In this document: in pieces, positions 14,459-21,722 of the stretch
Numbering within the stretch: the first letter of the stretch is position 1
How the letters are laid out: each line of letters opens with the position of its first letter
NCBI GenBank assembly: GCA_004557185.1
Contig: SFEP01000040.1
Location: 1-23,036 of the forward strand
Length of the DNA: 23,036 bases
From: Bacteroidales bacterium
GTDB taxonomy: Bacteria; Bacteroidota; Bacteroidia; Bacteroidales; Bacteroidaceae
Direction: 5' to 3'
Program-made: the position numbers and the translations under genes
The notes under the pieces: generated by a model
The model's database searches: none
Seen by the model: only the letters and a program-made list of their open reading frames with translations
Told to the model about the DNA's origin: nothing

Positions 14459-15690
14459 ACACACAAGAACTCATACAGGAAGCCGCGGTAATACGCGACG
14501 AGAGAAACCAATATGCCAACACCGCCGAGCGTGTGGGCACCGCCCTTGTGCACATGGCAGAGCAGATAGCTGCACAGGGCGCAGACGTGGACAAGATAGA
14601 GGCTGACGTGAAGGGGGCGCTCACACTTGCTCAACTTGACAACCCGCTGGGGTTTACTACGCCGGCGCAATGGGGGCTGGGGCTGCGCGGTAATCAGAGC
14701 TACACGTTCCGTTTGGTGGCCTCTTCTGGCCGTTGCATTGGTCACGTATGGTTGTTTAATGACGCCGACCACTATAACAACAGCAGCCAATCCGCTCGTG
14801 TCCTCGAAATGGTCATGTGCTGCGCAACGATTAACGCTGCAACGGGTGCGTTAACCTATGACGCCATCAATGGCAGCCCCCGCATCTATTATCGCAGCTA
14901 TATCGCCGCCGCTACTGGTGGCGGTACACCCGACGGCGGCAACCCCGGCCTATTCAAGTGGAGCACCTGGCAAGAATACCGCGACTACGTTGCCAAACCC
15001 ATTAAAGATGCCCTTGCCGCCTTGCAGCAGCAGCACGCCACCGACGTAGCCGCCTTGCAGCAGCAGCACGCCACCGACGTAGCCGGCTTGCAGTCAGGCA
15101 TCGACGCCGCCGTGGCCGCAATCCCCACGGGCGTGCTTAACCTCGGTATGACTGCAGACGCCGACACAATACTATCCGAAGCCGCGAAGTACGCCGTGGT
15201 ATCTGACCCCTTTAAGGCAGTCATTACGGGCCAGTACATGGTGGGCTCGGCCGTGCATAGCATCGTCATTCATCAGCAGGTGACGATGAGCAGCAACGGT
15301 TCAGGTGTGTGCATGCAGTATGTTTACAAGGACAAGGCGCGGTTTACACGCTACATCAACTTCAACGCCGCCTCGCAGGTCACCGCCGTACAAGGTTTGC
15401 AGCCCGACGGCGTGCGCAACCTCTACTACACCGACAAGGGCTTCATCGGTCAGCGTGACGCGTGGGGCACACAGGTAGGCAGCGGCTTCTTCCTACCCAA
15501 CAAGAACGACCTGCGAGAGGGCACACCCACTGCCACCTCCGTGCCGCTTGTGCTCACAAAGTCAATCAAGGACACGGCAACCTGCGTTTTGCAGCCAGCC
15601 ACTACGGCGAGGGCAGGGGTAATGACGGCCGCCCACGTACAAAAACTTGCTGACCTCGAAGCCCGCATAGCCGCACTCGAAGCAAAATAA
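14455..15690 (+). CDS. Tail-fibre/appendage-like structural protein
   Basis: 411 residues starting MNTQELIQEAA at the ATG that overlaps the preceding stop; the open frame further upstream overlaps another gene and is not used. Order: helical N-terminus (1-60, VGTALVHMAEQIAAQGADVDKIEADV), a Gly/aromatic beta part (65-165), a tandem repeat LQQQHATDVA (about 189-212) forming a short coiled coil, a second beta part with many Tyr/Asn, and a C-terminal coiled coil LADLEARIAALEA. This architecture is typical of trimeric fibres or baseplate appendages that touch the host. The position, upstream of the portal and away from other tail genes, is unusual. Confidence 0.55.
   Translation: MNTQELIQEAAVIRDERNQYANTAERVGTALVHMAEQIAAQGADVDKIEADVKGALTLAQLDNPLGFTTPAQWGLGLRGNQSYTFRLVASSGRCIGHVWLFNDADHYNNSSQSARVLEMVMCCATINAATGALTYDAINGSPRIYYRSYIAAATGGGTPDGGNPGLFKWSTWQEYRDYVAKPIKDALAALQQQHATDVAALQQQHATDVAGLQSGIDAAVAAIPTGVLNLGMTADADTILSEAAKYAVVSDPFKAVITGQYMVGSAVHSIVIHQQVTMSSNGSGVCMQYVYKDKARFTRYINFNAASQVTAVQGLQPDGVRNLYYTDKGFIGQRDAWGTQVGSGFFLPNKNDLREGTPTATSVPLVLTKSIKDTATCVLQPATTARAGVMTAAHVQKLADLEARIAALEAK
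15019..15087 (+). repeat. 33-bp tandem repeat inside appendage gene
   Basis: Two adjacent copies of a 33-base unit coding for LQQQHATDVAA, anchored at TTG 15022 and 15055 and nearly identical in DNA, with a third copy decayed after LQ. It encodes one heptad-like spacer in a coiled coil, so copy number would change the length of the stalk. Confidence 0.8.
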
Positions 15691-15720
15691 GCCTTATATA
15701 ACCATCTTAATTTTCTCATT

Positions 15721-16143
15721 ATGGAATACGTAATTAGACCAAAGAGAGTACCCGCTACCAACAAGATTAGGTACTACATGCTGGTGGCGCCTGTCAAGCC
15801 CGTAGAACTGGGTGACATTGCCGCCCGCATTGAGCGCACCAGCACCGTGAGCAGTGCCGACATCAAGGCCGTTCTCGACGCGTTGCAGTATGAGGTGCGC
15901 GAACAAATCAAGGCAGGCCACAGCGTACGTCTGGGCGACCTCGGTTCGTTCCGCCCCACCATCGCCTGCAAGGGTATGGACAAGGCCGAAGACCTGACCG
16001 TTCGAAACATCAAGCGCGTGCGCGTGAAGTTCACGCCCAGCGCTACGCTTGAGAAAGAACTCTCCCCCGCTTTCGTAAGCTTCACGAAGTACAAGCACGT
16101 CAGCGACGTGGATTGTGAAGGAGCCCCTGACCTTGAGGCCTAA
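15721..16143 (+). CDS. HU-family-like DNA-binding protein
   Basis: 140 residues of the HU-like family common in Bacteroidota. The signature is VRLGDLGSFRPT (69-80), matching the G-x-G-x-F region that leads into the DNA-inserting arms of HU/IHF. Before it, the dimer helices lie at about 28-65 (VELGDIAARIER...SSADIKAVLDALQYEVREQI); the arm region follows (KRVRVKFTPSATLEKEL). It bends or coats DNA. It begins after CCTTATATAACC and its stop codon touches the palindrome array at 16142-16231, so it may bind there, be regulated from it, or be packaged with the genome. The last is speculation. Confidence 0.75.
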   Translation: MEYVIRPKRVPATNKIRYYMLVAPVKPVELGDIAARIERTSTVSSADIKAVLDALQYEVREQIKAGHSVRLGDLGSFRPTIACKGMDKAEDLTVRNIKRVRVKFTPSATLEKELSPAFVSFTKYKHVSDVDCEGAPDLEA

Positions 16144-16231
16144 ATTGTACAGTACTGTACATGTGCATGTACAGTAGTGTACATGTGCATGTACAGAAGT
16201 GTACATGTGCATGTACAGAACTGTACAATTT
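16142..16231. repeat. Array of three 18-bp palindromes at 22-bp spacing
   Basis: Three tandem 22-base units at 16153-16174, 16175-16196 and 16197-16218 each contain TGTACATG-TG-CATGTACA, an 18-bp palindrome apart from its central pair. The units differ only in their first three bases. TTGTACAG (16145-16152) and CTGTACAA (16221-16228) flank them as inverted partial sites with centres 16 bp from the nearest palindrome on either side, so the whole block is a dyad centred at 16186.5. There is no coding sense. A centre spacing of 22 bp is about two helix turns, so protein dimers would sit on one face. Operator, iteron origin or partition site are the options. Confidence 0.88.
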
Positions 16232-16243
16232 TGAGCGCAAAAG

Positions 16244-16459
16244 ATGCAGTACGAAACTGTTAGCAAAACTTGCAGAAAGTGCATGCGGCAATTGCCCGCG
16301 GAGGCATTCTATAAGGACGGTAACCGCCCCGACGGCCTCTCCTTCTACTGCAAAGAATGCCATAACGAGGTGGCCGGACGTACACCGAACCCACGCCTGC
16401 GATCCGCTACCGACGAACAACTCCTTAATGAATGCCGCCGACGCGGCCTAATACCTTAA
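16244..16459 (+). CDS. Small zinc-ribbon protein, HNH-associated type
   Basis: 71 residues with CRKC (C10, C13) and CKECH (C36, C39, H40), spaced by a PAEAFYKDGNRPDGLSFY segment. This pattern, 'C-x2-C...LxxFYKDxxxxDGLxxxCKxCHN', is the zinc finger often fused to HNH nucleases or present alone in phages. Here the nuclease half is absent, as the protein ends soon after with a basic helix (LLNECRRRGLIP). It could be a small DNA-binding regulator or a remnant of a homing nuclease. It starts 13 bases after the palindrome array and may be regulated by it. Confidence 0.65.
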   Translation: MQYETVSKTCRKCMRQLPAEAFYKDGNRPDGLSFYCKECHNEVAGRTPNPRLRSATDEQLLNECRRRGLIP

Positions 16460-16466
16460 GCCTTAT

Positions 16467-16808
16467 ATGGACATCATTACACTCATCACAACTGCGAGTG
16501 CAGCCTTTGCCGCCGTGGGCGGTGTAGAGGCGGCCAAATTCTTCATAGGTCGCAAGGAGTACAGGCGTAAGGTAGATGCCGAAGCCGACGCAGCGGAGCT
16601 GGGCGTGTTGAAGGACACCACCGAATTTCTGCAACTGCAGCTGCGTGACAAAGAAGAGCGGTTTGCAGACCAGACGAAGGTGGTGCGTGAACTCAACGCA
16701 CAGGTACTGGAATTGACCCGCCAAAAGGCACAAGTGGAGTTGGAGCTGCAACGTTACCGCTGCATACGGCCGCGCTGCGCACAACGTGAACCACAAAACG
16801 GCTATTAA
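16467..16808 (+). CDS. Single-helix membrane protein with coiled coil
   Basis: 113 residues. A short hydrophobic helix at about 3-26 (ITLITTASAAFAAVGGVEAAKFFI) is followed by basic residues (GRKEYRRK) and a long coiled coil to about residue 97 (LGVLKDTTEFLQLQLRDKEERF...LNAQVLELTRQKAQVELEL). It ends CIRPRCAQREPQNGY with two cysteines. The charge pattern after the helix places the coiled coil in the cytoplasm by the positive-inside rule, which argues against an Rz-type inner-membrane spanin. It sits in a run of small genes with the spanin candidate, so a lysis role remains possible. The start follows CCTTAT. Confidence 0.55.
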   Translation: MDIITLITTASAAFAAVGGVEAAKFFIGRKEYRRKVDAEADAAELGVLKDTTEFLQLQLRDKEERFADQTKVVRELNAQVLELTRQKAQVELELQRYRCIRPRCAQREPQNGY

Positions 16809-16810
16809 GT

Positions 16811-16960
16811 ATGGCGCACTACGATTTCGAACTTTGCCACAACGAGGAATGCCCCCGTAAGAGCAGTTGCCAACGGTATTTGGTTTACGCCCGTGGCGGG
16901 TGGGGGCGCGCTTTCGTCATGTGGGGCTGTAAGGATTTCCAACTATACAAAAAAGTATGA
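16811..16960 (+). CDS. 49-residue cysteine-containing protein
   Basis: The frame from ATG 16811 reads MAHYDFELCHNEECPRKSSC and continues through an aromatic, basic stretch to WGCKDF and KKV, with TGA at 16958-16960. Four cysteines (C9, C14, C20, C40) suggest a small zinc or disulfide fold. It is the kind of tiny gene that automatic calling misses. It begins two bases after the previous stop and overlaps the next start by ATGA, so it lies within a translationally coupled row, which strongly supports it being real. Function unknown. Confidence 0.65.
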   Translation: MAHYDFELCHNEECPRKSSCQRYLVYARGGWGRAFVMWGCKDFQLYKKV

Positions 16961-17421
16961 TGCACCGCCTACTGCTACTCACCCTTTGCCTGCTTCTGGC
17001 CGCCGCATGCAGCCACCACCGCAGCACCGTGAAGGCCACGGCCGACACCACCCGCACCAGCGAATGTTTCGAAGCATTGCGCTCCATCAAGGCCGACACA
17101 CTGGCCACGCGCGCCGCGCAGCACGACACCGCGCGCACCACCGTGCAGGGAATGATAGTGCACCGCGGGGCCGACACCGTGCTTTGGCAAATGACCACGC
17201 AGACAACCCGCGCCGCGCACCAATGGCAGCATGCCGCTACCACCGCCACCGAGGCAGCCACCACAACCCACCGCACCGACGAAAGCGTGCAGGCCACGGG
17301 CACGACCGTTACGGCCGAACACAAGCCCTCCCTGAAAAGCGCCGTACGGTGGGGCATTCTCATAGGTGTAATAGGCACAATGATAGTGGTGCTTATATTT
17401 TTCAAGATACGGAAAGAATAA
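16957..17421 (+). CDS. Lipoprotein with C-terminal membrane helix: u-spanin candidate
   Basis: 154 residues. The N-terminus is a lipoprotein signal (MHRLLLLTLCLLLAAAC) with the probable lipobox AAA-C18. The middle of about 110 residues is Ala/Thr/His-rich and polar. The C-terminus has a membrane helix at about 131-148 (WGILIGVIGTMIVVLIFF) and the basic end KIRKE. One anchor in the outer membrane and one in the inner membrane on a single chain is the arrangement of unimolecular spanins such as phage T1 gp11, which fuse the two membranes in the last lysis step. Length is close to that of T1 gp11. No sequence family is recognised; the call is by topology. It starts on ATGA overlap with the 49-residue gene. 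Confidence 0.6.
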   Translation: MMHRLLLLTLCLLLAAACSHHRSTVKATADTTRTSECFEALRSIKADTLATRAAQHDTARTTVQGMIVHRGADTVLWQMTTQTTRAAHQWQHAATTATEAATTTHRTDESVQATGTTVTAEHKPSLKSAVRWGILIGVIGTMIVVLIFFKIRKE

Positions 17422-17437
17422 CCTTAACCCCTCAACC

Positions 17438-18571
17438 ATGGCAGCACCTACAATTACCCTCCCCTCGCAGAGCATGTGCTGGCCTTCTGACCTGGCCACG
17501 CTGACCGTGCACGGCGACCGCTACAAAGAGGTACGCGTACGTCTGCAAGTCGTCGGTGCGTGGTCGTACGAGGCCACGCTCTACACCGACTACGACGGCA
17601 AGGCCATCATGACGCGTGTAGACCGCATGCTCATAGACTGCATGCACGACGGCACGCTACCTGCCGATTACATCATGCTTGACGTGCTTGTAGGCGCTGG
17701 CGGCGAGGGCACGGAGCTAACCCTGCAAGGCAGCAAACGTGTGCTCTTATTTGACGGCTACACACCGACGCCGTGCAGGGATTGGTGCAAACATTCCTTC
17801 CTGCTTCTGGGCAATGAGCGCACCGTGCCCGCCGACGTGGCGCTTGAACCCTGTGAGCTGCACTGGGCTTGTGGCGCCGGTGACGACTCCGAATACTGCG
17901 CACCCTACACCACCTACTACTTCGTAAACACCAAGACGGGCGAGAGCCGCCGCGTGGAGTTGGCGGACGACGCGACAATTGACATGGACGACGACCAAGG
18001 CTCCCACGTGTTCAACCCCGACGAGGGCATCGCCATTATGGTCGGTGGGTTGCAGGCCGAAGCAGCCGACTTGGTGCTTTCGGCCGTGCAGCACCGCCTC
18101 GGCCTGAGGGTGTACACCCTGCACGTGCAGCACGTGGGCGCTGCTAACCTCGACCCGCTGCGTGTGGAGTTCATTAACGCTTTCGGTTACGACGACACGC
18201 TCTATTTGTTCGGAGAGAGCGTCGTGGAGCATAAATACGACTACACCACCGCCACCGTAGGCGGCACGGTGCGCACGCTGCAGGTGAACGACGTGCCCAC
18301 CATCAAGGCAGCCACGGGGCCTATGCAGTGGCGCAGCGCCGCCGCCGTGCAGGACCTTTGCCGAGCACACAAAATTTGGTTGGTCGGTAAGAACGGAGAG
18401 CGCACACCCATCTTCGTGTCCGCCGCCGAACACAAGGCACAAGCAGCACCAGGCGAACCCTTGGAGGCCACGCTGAGCCTGCAATACTGCCAGCCCTATC
18501 CGCTCATCGACGACGGCGACGGCTTGACCTACGACACCACCCCCGCCATTTTTGATAACTCTTTCGCTTAG
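17438..18571 (+). CDS. Putative virion structural protein, 377 aa
   Basis: A large, mostly beta protein with no signal peptide or membrane helix. Visible pieces are an N-terminal beta domain (residues 1-110, LTVHGDRYKEVRVRLQVVGAWSYEATLYTDYDG), a central Cys/Asp-rich stretch (CRDWCKHS..., CELHWACGAGDDSEYCAPY), and a C-terminal beta part with FGYDDTLYLFGESVVEH. It resembles uncharacterised Bacteroidales phage proteins thought to be head or tail parts. The position just before the portal region fits. I cannot name a function. Confidence 0.55.
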   Translation: MAAPTITLPSQSMCWPSDLATLTVHGDRYKEVRVRLQVVGAWSYEATLYTDYDGKAIMTRVDRMLIDCMHDGTLPADYIMLDVLVGAGGEGTELTLQGSKRVLLFDGYTPTPCRDWCKHSFLLLGNERTVPADVALEPCELHWACGAGDDSEYCAPYTTYYFVNTKTGESRRVELADDATIDMDDDQGSHVFNPDEGIAIMVGGLQAEAADLVLSAVQHRLGLRVYTLHVQHVGAANLDPLRVEFINAFGYDDTLYLFGESVVEHKYDYTTATVGGTVRTLQVNDVPTIKAATGPMQWRSAAAVQDLCRAHKIWLVGKNGERTPIFVSAAEHKAQAAPGEPLEATLSLQYCQPYPLIDDGDGLTYDTTPAIFDNSFA

Positions 18572-18577
18572 TAATAT

Positions 18578-18817
18578 ATGACGCCACGCCCCATACACCT
18601 GAAAGATGCCTTTGCCCTCCTTGAGGACGGCAAGCACCACGACCTACGCTTATGGAAGTTGAGCACGGGGGACATCCTCTCATACCGCCAGTGCATTTGC
18701 ACAAGCGGCTGGCACCGTGGCGGCACGCACCGCGTACGGCTGGCAGAAAGCGGACAAGTGCGAGAGTTCAGAGACGTTACTTTGTTTGAGATTGACGGCC
18801 ACACGATTTATTGGTAA
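18578..18817 (+). CDS. Hypothetical protein, 79 aa
   Basis: A small protein of 79 residues, with a short helix (PIHLKDAFALLEDG) then beta strands (HDLRLWKLSTGDILSYRQC, THRVRLAESGQVREFRDVTLFEIDG) that read like a small SH3- or OB-like barrel. It begins six bases after the previous stop with a TAATAT leader and is followed by the portal gene. Function unknown; a head-assembly accessory is possible given the place. Confidence 0.6.
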   Translation: MTPRPIHLKDAFALLEDGKHHDLRLWKLSTGDILSYRQCICTSGWHRGGTHRVRLAESGQVREFRDVTLFEIDGHTIYW

Positions 18818-18830
18818 ATCCATTATCTAT

Positions 18831-20177
18831 ATGAAGAACCAAGACATTAGCCTTTACGACCTCCCCGGCACGCCGTACCAAATGGCGGTGCAGGAAGTCG
18901 GAGACACCACCTCCGTAATGAGCGGGCCGAGCGGCCGCGTGCAAACGCGCCCCGTGCCTGGTTACGAAAAGGAGAACTACGTGCCGTTCGGCGCCGACAA
19001 CCAATTGCCCTACCGGCTTATCGACCTTGTGGGCGCCGACGAGGTGACGGCGCAAAACAAGCTCTTTAATGTGTTGACTTGTTACGGAGCCGGCCCGCGC
19101 TTCACCACCCTTGCCGGCGCTCCCGTGGTTGACACCGCCGTGCTGGCATGGCTGCGCCGCCAGAATTTGCCCCTACTCCTTCTGGAGCAAATGACAGATA
19201 TAAAATACTACTACTATGCCTGCGTTGTCTTGATATTAAGCCGCGACGGCCGCCACATTAACCGAATAATCCACAAGGACGCCTGCCACGTGCGCCTTCA
19301 GGAAGCCGACCGCCGCGGCCGTGTGCGTTACATTTATTATGCGAACTGGCAGGACAACATGGAACTGGTGAGCGGCGTGGAGCGCATTCCGCTACTTGAC
19401 GAAACCGACCCCCTGGGAGACCTTTGCCGCCGCCTCGGACTGGACGCCGCCAGTATGCAGCCCGTGCAAGGAGCCCGCCCGACGCGTGACCGCAAATTTG
19501 CCATGCTTCTGCGTTTCCCTACCGCAGGAAGGCAATACTATCCCACTCCCTACTGGACGGCTATGCTGCGCGGAGGTTCGTACGACGAGAAACGCATGAT
19601 TAGCGCCGGCAAGCGCGCCAAACTGCGTAACACGGTAACGGTGAAATACCACGTGGAAATTGAGCGCAACTACTGGGAGCGCATCTGCATGGAAGAGGGC
19701 ATTACCGACCCCGTGAAAATGCAAGAACGCGTGGACGAGGAGAAGAAGCGCATACGAGATTTTGTTTGCGGCATTGAAAACGCAGGCAAGGCATGGATAA
19801 GCGGTTATTACGTCAACCCCGACGGCAACGAGGTGCACGACATACGCATTTCGGCCATTGCCAGCCCCGGCGGCAAGGAGGGAGGTGACTGGAACGAGGA
19901 CGTACAGGCCGCCAGCAACACCATTTGCTACTCGGACAATATACACCCCAACCTCGTAGGCGCCGTGCCCGGAAAATCGCAATCGAACAATTCAGGCAGC
20001 GACAAGCGCGAATTGTTCGTAATGAAGCAAGCACTCGAAATCGCCTTCCACGACATACTGCTTGCCCCGTACCGCCTCGCCGCGCACTACAATGGAATGG
20101 ACGTAGAGGTTTCGCTGCCTATGATACAATTAACAACCCTCGACCAACACAAGGACGCTAAAATCGTGAAGCCATGA
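18831..20177 (+). CDS. Portal protein
   Basis: 448 residues from MKNQDISLYD (ATG at 18831, leader ATTATCTAT). The open frame back to 18717 overlaps the previous gene and is rejected. Typical portal features are visible: the N-terminal VPFGADNQLPYRLIDLV, a middle YYYYACVVLILSRDG and HINRIIHKDACHVRLQ clip/wing-like region, a long stem-type helix about residues 275-330 (ERICMEEGITDPVKMQERVDEEKKRIRDFV), and a C-terminal NSGSDKRELFVMKQALEIAFHDILLAPYR. The portal forms the dodecameric ring where DNA enters and to which terminase docks. It overlaps the next gene by ATGA. Its position about 7 kb after the capsid gene is unusual. Confidence 0.75.
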   Translation: MKNQDISLYDLPGTPYQMAVQEVGDTTSVMSGPSGRVQTRPVPGYEKENYVPFGADNQLPYRLIDLVGADEVTAQNKLFNVLTCYGAGPRFTTLAGAPVVDTAVLAWLRRQNLPLLLLEQMTDIKYYYYACVVLILSRDGRHINRIIHKDACHVRLQEADRRGRVRYIYYANWQDNMELVSGVERIPLLDETDPLGDLCRRLGLDAASMQPVQGARPTRDRKFAMLLRFPTAGRQYYPTPYWTAMLRGGSYDEKRMISAGKRAKLRNTVTVKYHVEIERNYWERICMEEGITDPVKMQERVDEEKKRIRDFVCGIENAGKAWISGYYVNPDGNEVHDIRISAIASPGGKEGGDWNEDVQAASNTICYSDNIHPNLVGAVPGKSQSNNSGSDKRELFVMKQALEIAFHDILLAPYRLAAHYNGMDVEVSLPMIQLTTLDQHKDAKIVKP

Positions 20178-21010
20178 TAAGCATTGAACTTTTCAACGAG
20201 ACCGTCGTAGCCCTCAGAGAGCCCACGGGCAAAGTCTACGAAAGTTGCCGCACCTACATTGAGGCCGCCCTCGATACGCTCAAGGGCTACATGGCAGAAC
20301 CCGACGACGCCACCGAGGAACTGATGCTGCACGCCGCCCGCGCTGCATGTTGCAAAGGGGCGTACGACTGCGTGCCGCTGCTTGACCTCGTCGCCACGCC
20401 TAACGGTTTCGGTATTGTGAGCAACCAAAACATAGCGCCCGCAAGTCCGCACCGCGTGCAGGCACTCCGCCAGGAACTCCTACTTCAATACACCCTGCAC
20501 CGCGACCGCCTTCTCTACTTCATGGCAGCGCAGGGCGTAAAGTTCGCCACGAACCACGCACCGCGCACCCTGTGCTGGGCGCCCTTCGTGCTCACCCAGC
20601 GCGGCATCAGCGTAACCACGGGCCGACCGCTCAACGTGGACGAGTACCGCAGCCTTCTGCCAGACATCGCCGAAGCCGAAATGCACGTGCGGGGTGTGTT
20701 AGGAGACGAACTTTATAGACTCCTTGTGCAGCGCATCACTGAACGCACCGACGACGAAGCCCCCGAGCGCCTTGCCGCCATCGACGCTATCCACGAGGCC
20801 GCTATGCAGCACATTACGGCCATCATAGCACACCGCCGCCGTGGCGACGCCCCGCAGCGCAAAGCCCTTGCACAGGCCGCCAAGCAATTGCAGGACGTCT
20901 TGAACCGCACCGCCGAACTGGTGCCCGAATACAAGGCCAGCAGCCAGTATGCAGCCTTTCACACCCCGCGCTATACGAACAAAAAGGACGACCCCTGCTT
21001 CTTCTCCTAA
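20174..21010 (+). CDS. DUF6712-like head-tail connector candidate
   Basis: 278 residues, mostly helical. The stretch YDCVPLLDLVATPNGFGIVSNQNIAPASPHRVQALRQEL (about 63-101) is the hallmark I associate with DUF6712, a Bacteroidota phage family found next to portals. It is translated with the portal through a four-base overlap. The family's biochemical role is not established; its fixed place by the portal suggests an adaptor or neck component. The last part is charged and ends DDPCFFS. Confidence 0.65.
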   Translation: MISIELFNETVVALREPTGKVYESCRTYIEAALDTLKGYMAEPDDATEELMLHAARAACCKGAYDCVPLLDLVATPNGFGIVSNQNIAPASPHRVQALRQELLLQYTLHRDRLLYFMAAQGVKFATNHAPRTLCWAPFVLTQRGISVTTGRPLNVDEYRSLLPDIAEAEMHVRGVLGDELYRLLVQRITERTDDEAPERLAAIDAIHEAAMQHITAIIAHRRRGDAPQRKALAQAAKQLQDVLNRTAELVPEYKASSQYAAFHTPRYTNKKDDPCFFS

Positions 21011-21028
21011 TATATATATATAGCCGCC

Positions 21029-21718
21029 ATGATACGCCGCCCCGCCACCACCTTAACCCTCCCCACCAGTTGGGAGGCCTGCACCCCCGCCGCCCGCATG
21101 CTGCTTTACTCGCTTATGGCGCGCAAAGACGTGCAGCCCGAGGACGCCGCCGCCCTGCTTGCCACCCATTACGCCCGCAAACAGCAAACCATGCAACTGA
21201 CGCCCGACACGCTGGCCGCGGCTATACGCGTGCTTGACTGGGTGGGGGAAACGCCGCAGAACCCCGTGCCGCTCCCCACCGTCGACGACTCCGCCCCCTG
21301 CAACGAATACCTGCACGGCGTGCATTTCAGGGACTACCTTCAACTCGAGAACTACTACCAAGGCTACTTGATAAGCCGCGCCCCCGAAGCCCTGCACCTT
21401 GCCATCGGCGTGGTTTACGGCCGCACCACCGAATGGGTGCAGCGCTGGCCGTGGCTTGTGCCGGCGTTCATTGTGTGGTACGCCGGCCTCAAATCATGGC
21501 AGGCGCGTGAATACCCGCACCTGTTTCGACCATCGCAGGCAGGCGCAGAACCGCCCGACATGCGCGCCATCATGCAAGCGCAAATCCGCGCCCTCACCGC
21601 TGGCGACGTAACCAAGACCGACGCCGTGCTGGCAGCCATGACGAACGACGCCCTCGCAGAACTGGACGCCAAAGCCCACGACGCGCAGGAACTGGATAAA
21701 CTCTATAAGAACAAATAG
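21029..21718 (+). CDS. Hypothetical neck/structural protein, 229 aa
   Basis: A helical protein with several Trp and Tyr (EYLHGVHFRDYLQLENYYQGYLISRAP, WVQRWPWLVPAFIVWYAGLKSWQ). The hydrophobic run about 140-158 might suggest membrane contact but is broken by Trp and Pro, so it is more likely a buried helix. The C-terminal 50 residues are acidic and helical. It starts after TAATATATATATATAGCCGCC and sits between two probable connector genes. It looks like a conserved unknown of Bacteroidales phages. Confidence 0.6.
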   Translation: MIRRPATTLTLPTSWEACTPAARMLLYSLMARKDVQPEDAAALLATHYARKQQTMQLTPDTLAAAIRVLDWVGETPQNPVPLPTVDDSAPCNEYLHGVHFRDYLQLENYYQGYLISRAPEALHLAIGVVYGRTTEWVQRWPWLVPAFIVWYAGLKSWQAREYPHLFRPSQAGAEPPDMRAIMQAQIRALTAGDVTKTDAVLAAMTNDALAELDAKAHDAQELDKLYKNK

Positions 21719-21722
21719 CCCT

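Noticed and set aside
16142..16231. CRISPR array
   Set aside because: Units are contiguous with no unique spacers, and the palindromic structure and symmetric flanks point to protein binding sites.
16893..17504. 203-codon plus-strand frame overlapping the lipoprotein gene, considered as an embedded Rz/Rz1-like partner
   Set aside because: It is His/Arg/Pro low-complexity, lacks a membrane anchor or lipobox, and runs into the next gene.
18777..18784. TTACTTTG as a promoter -7 box for the portal gene
   Set aside because: One mismatch to TAnnTTTG, no -33 box seen, and it is inside the preceding coding sequence.
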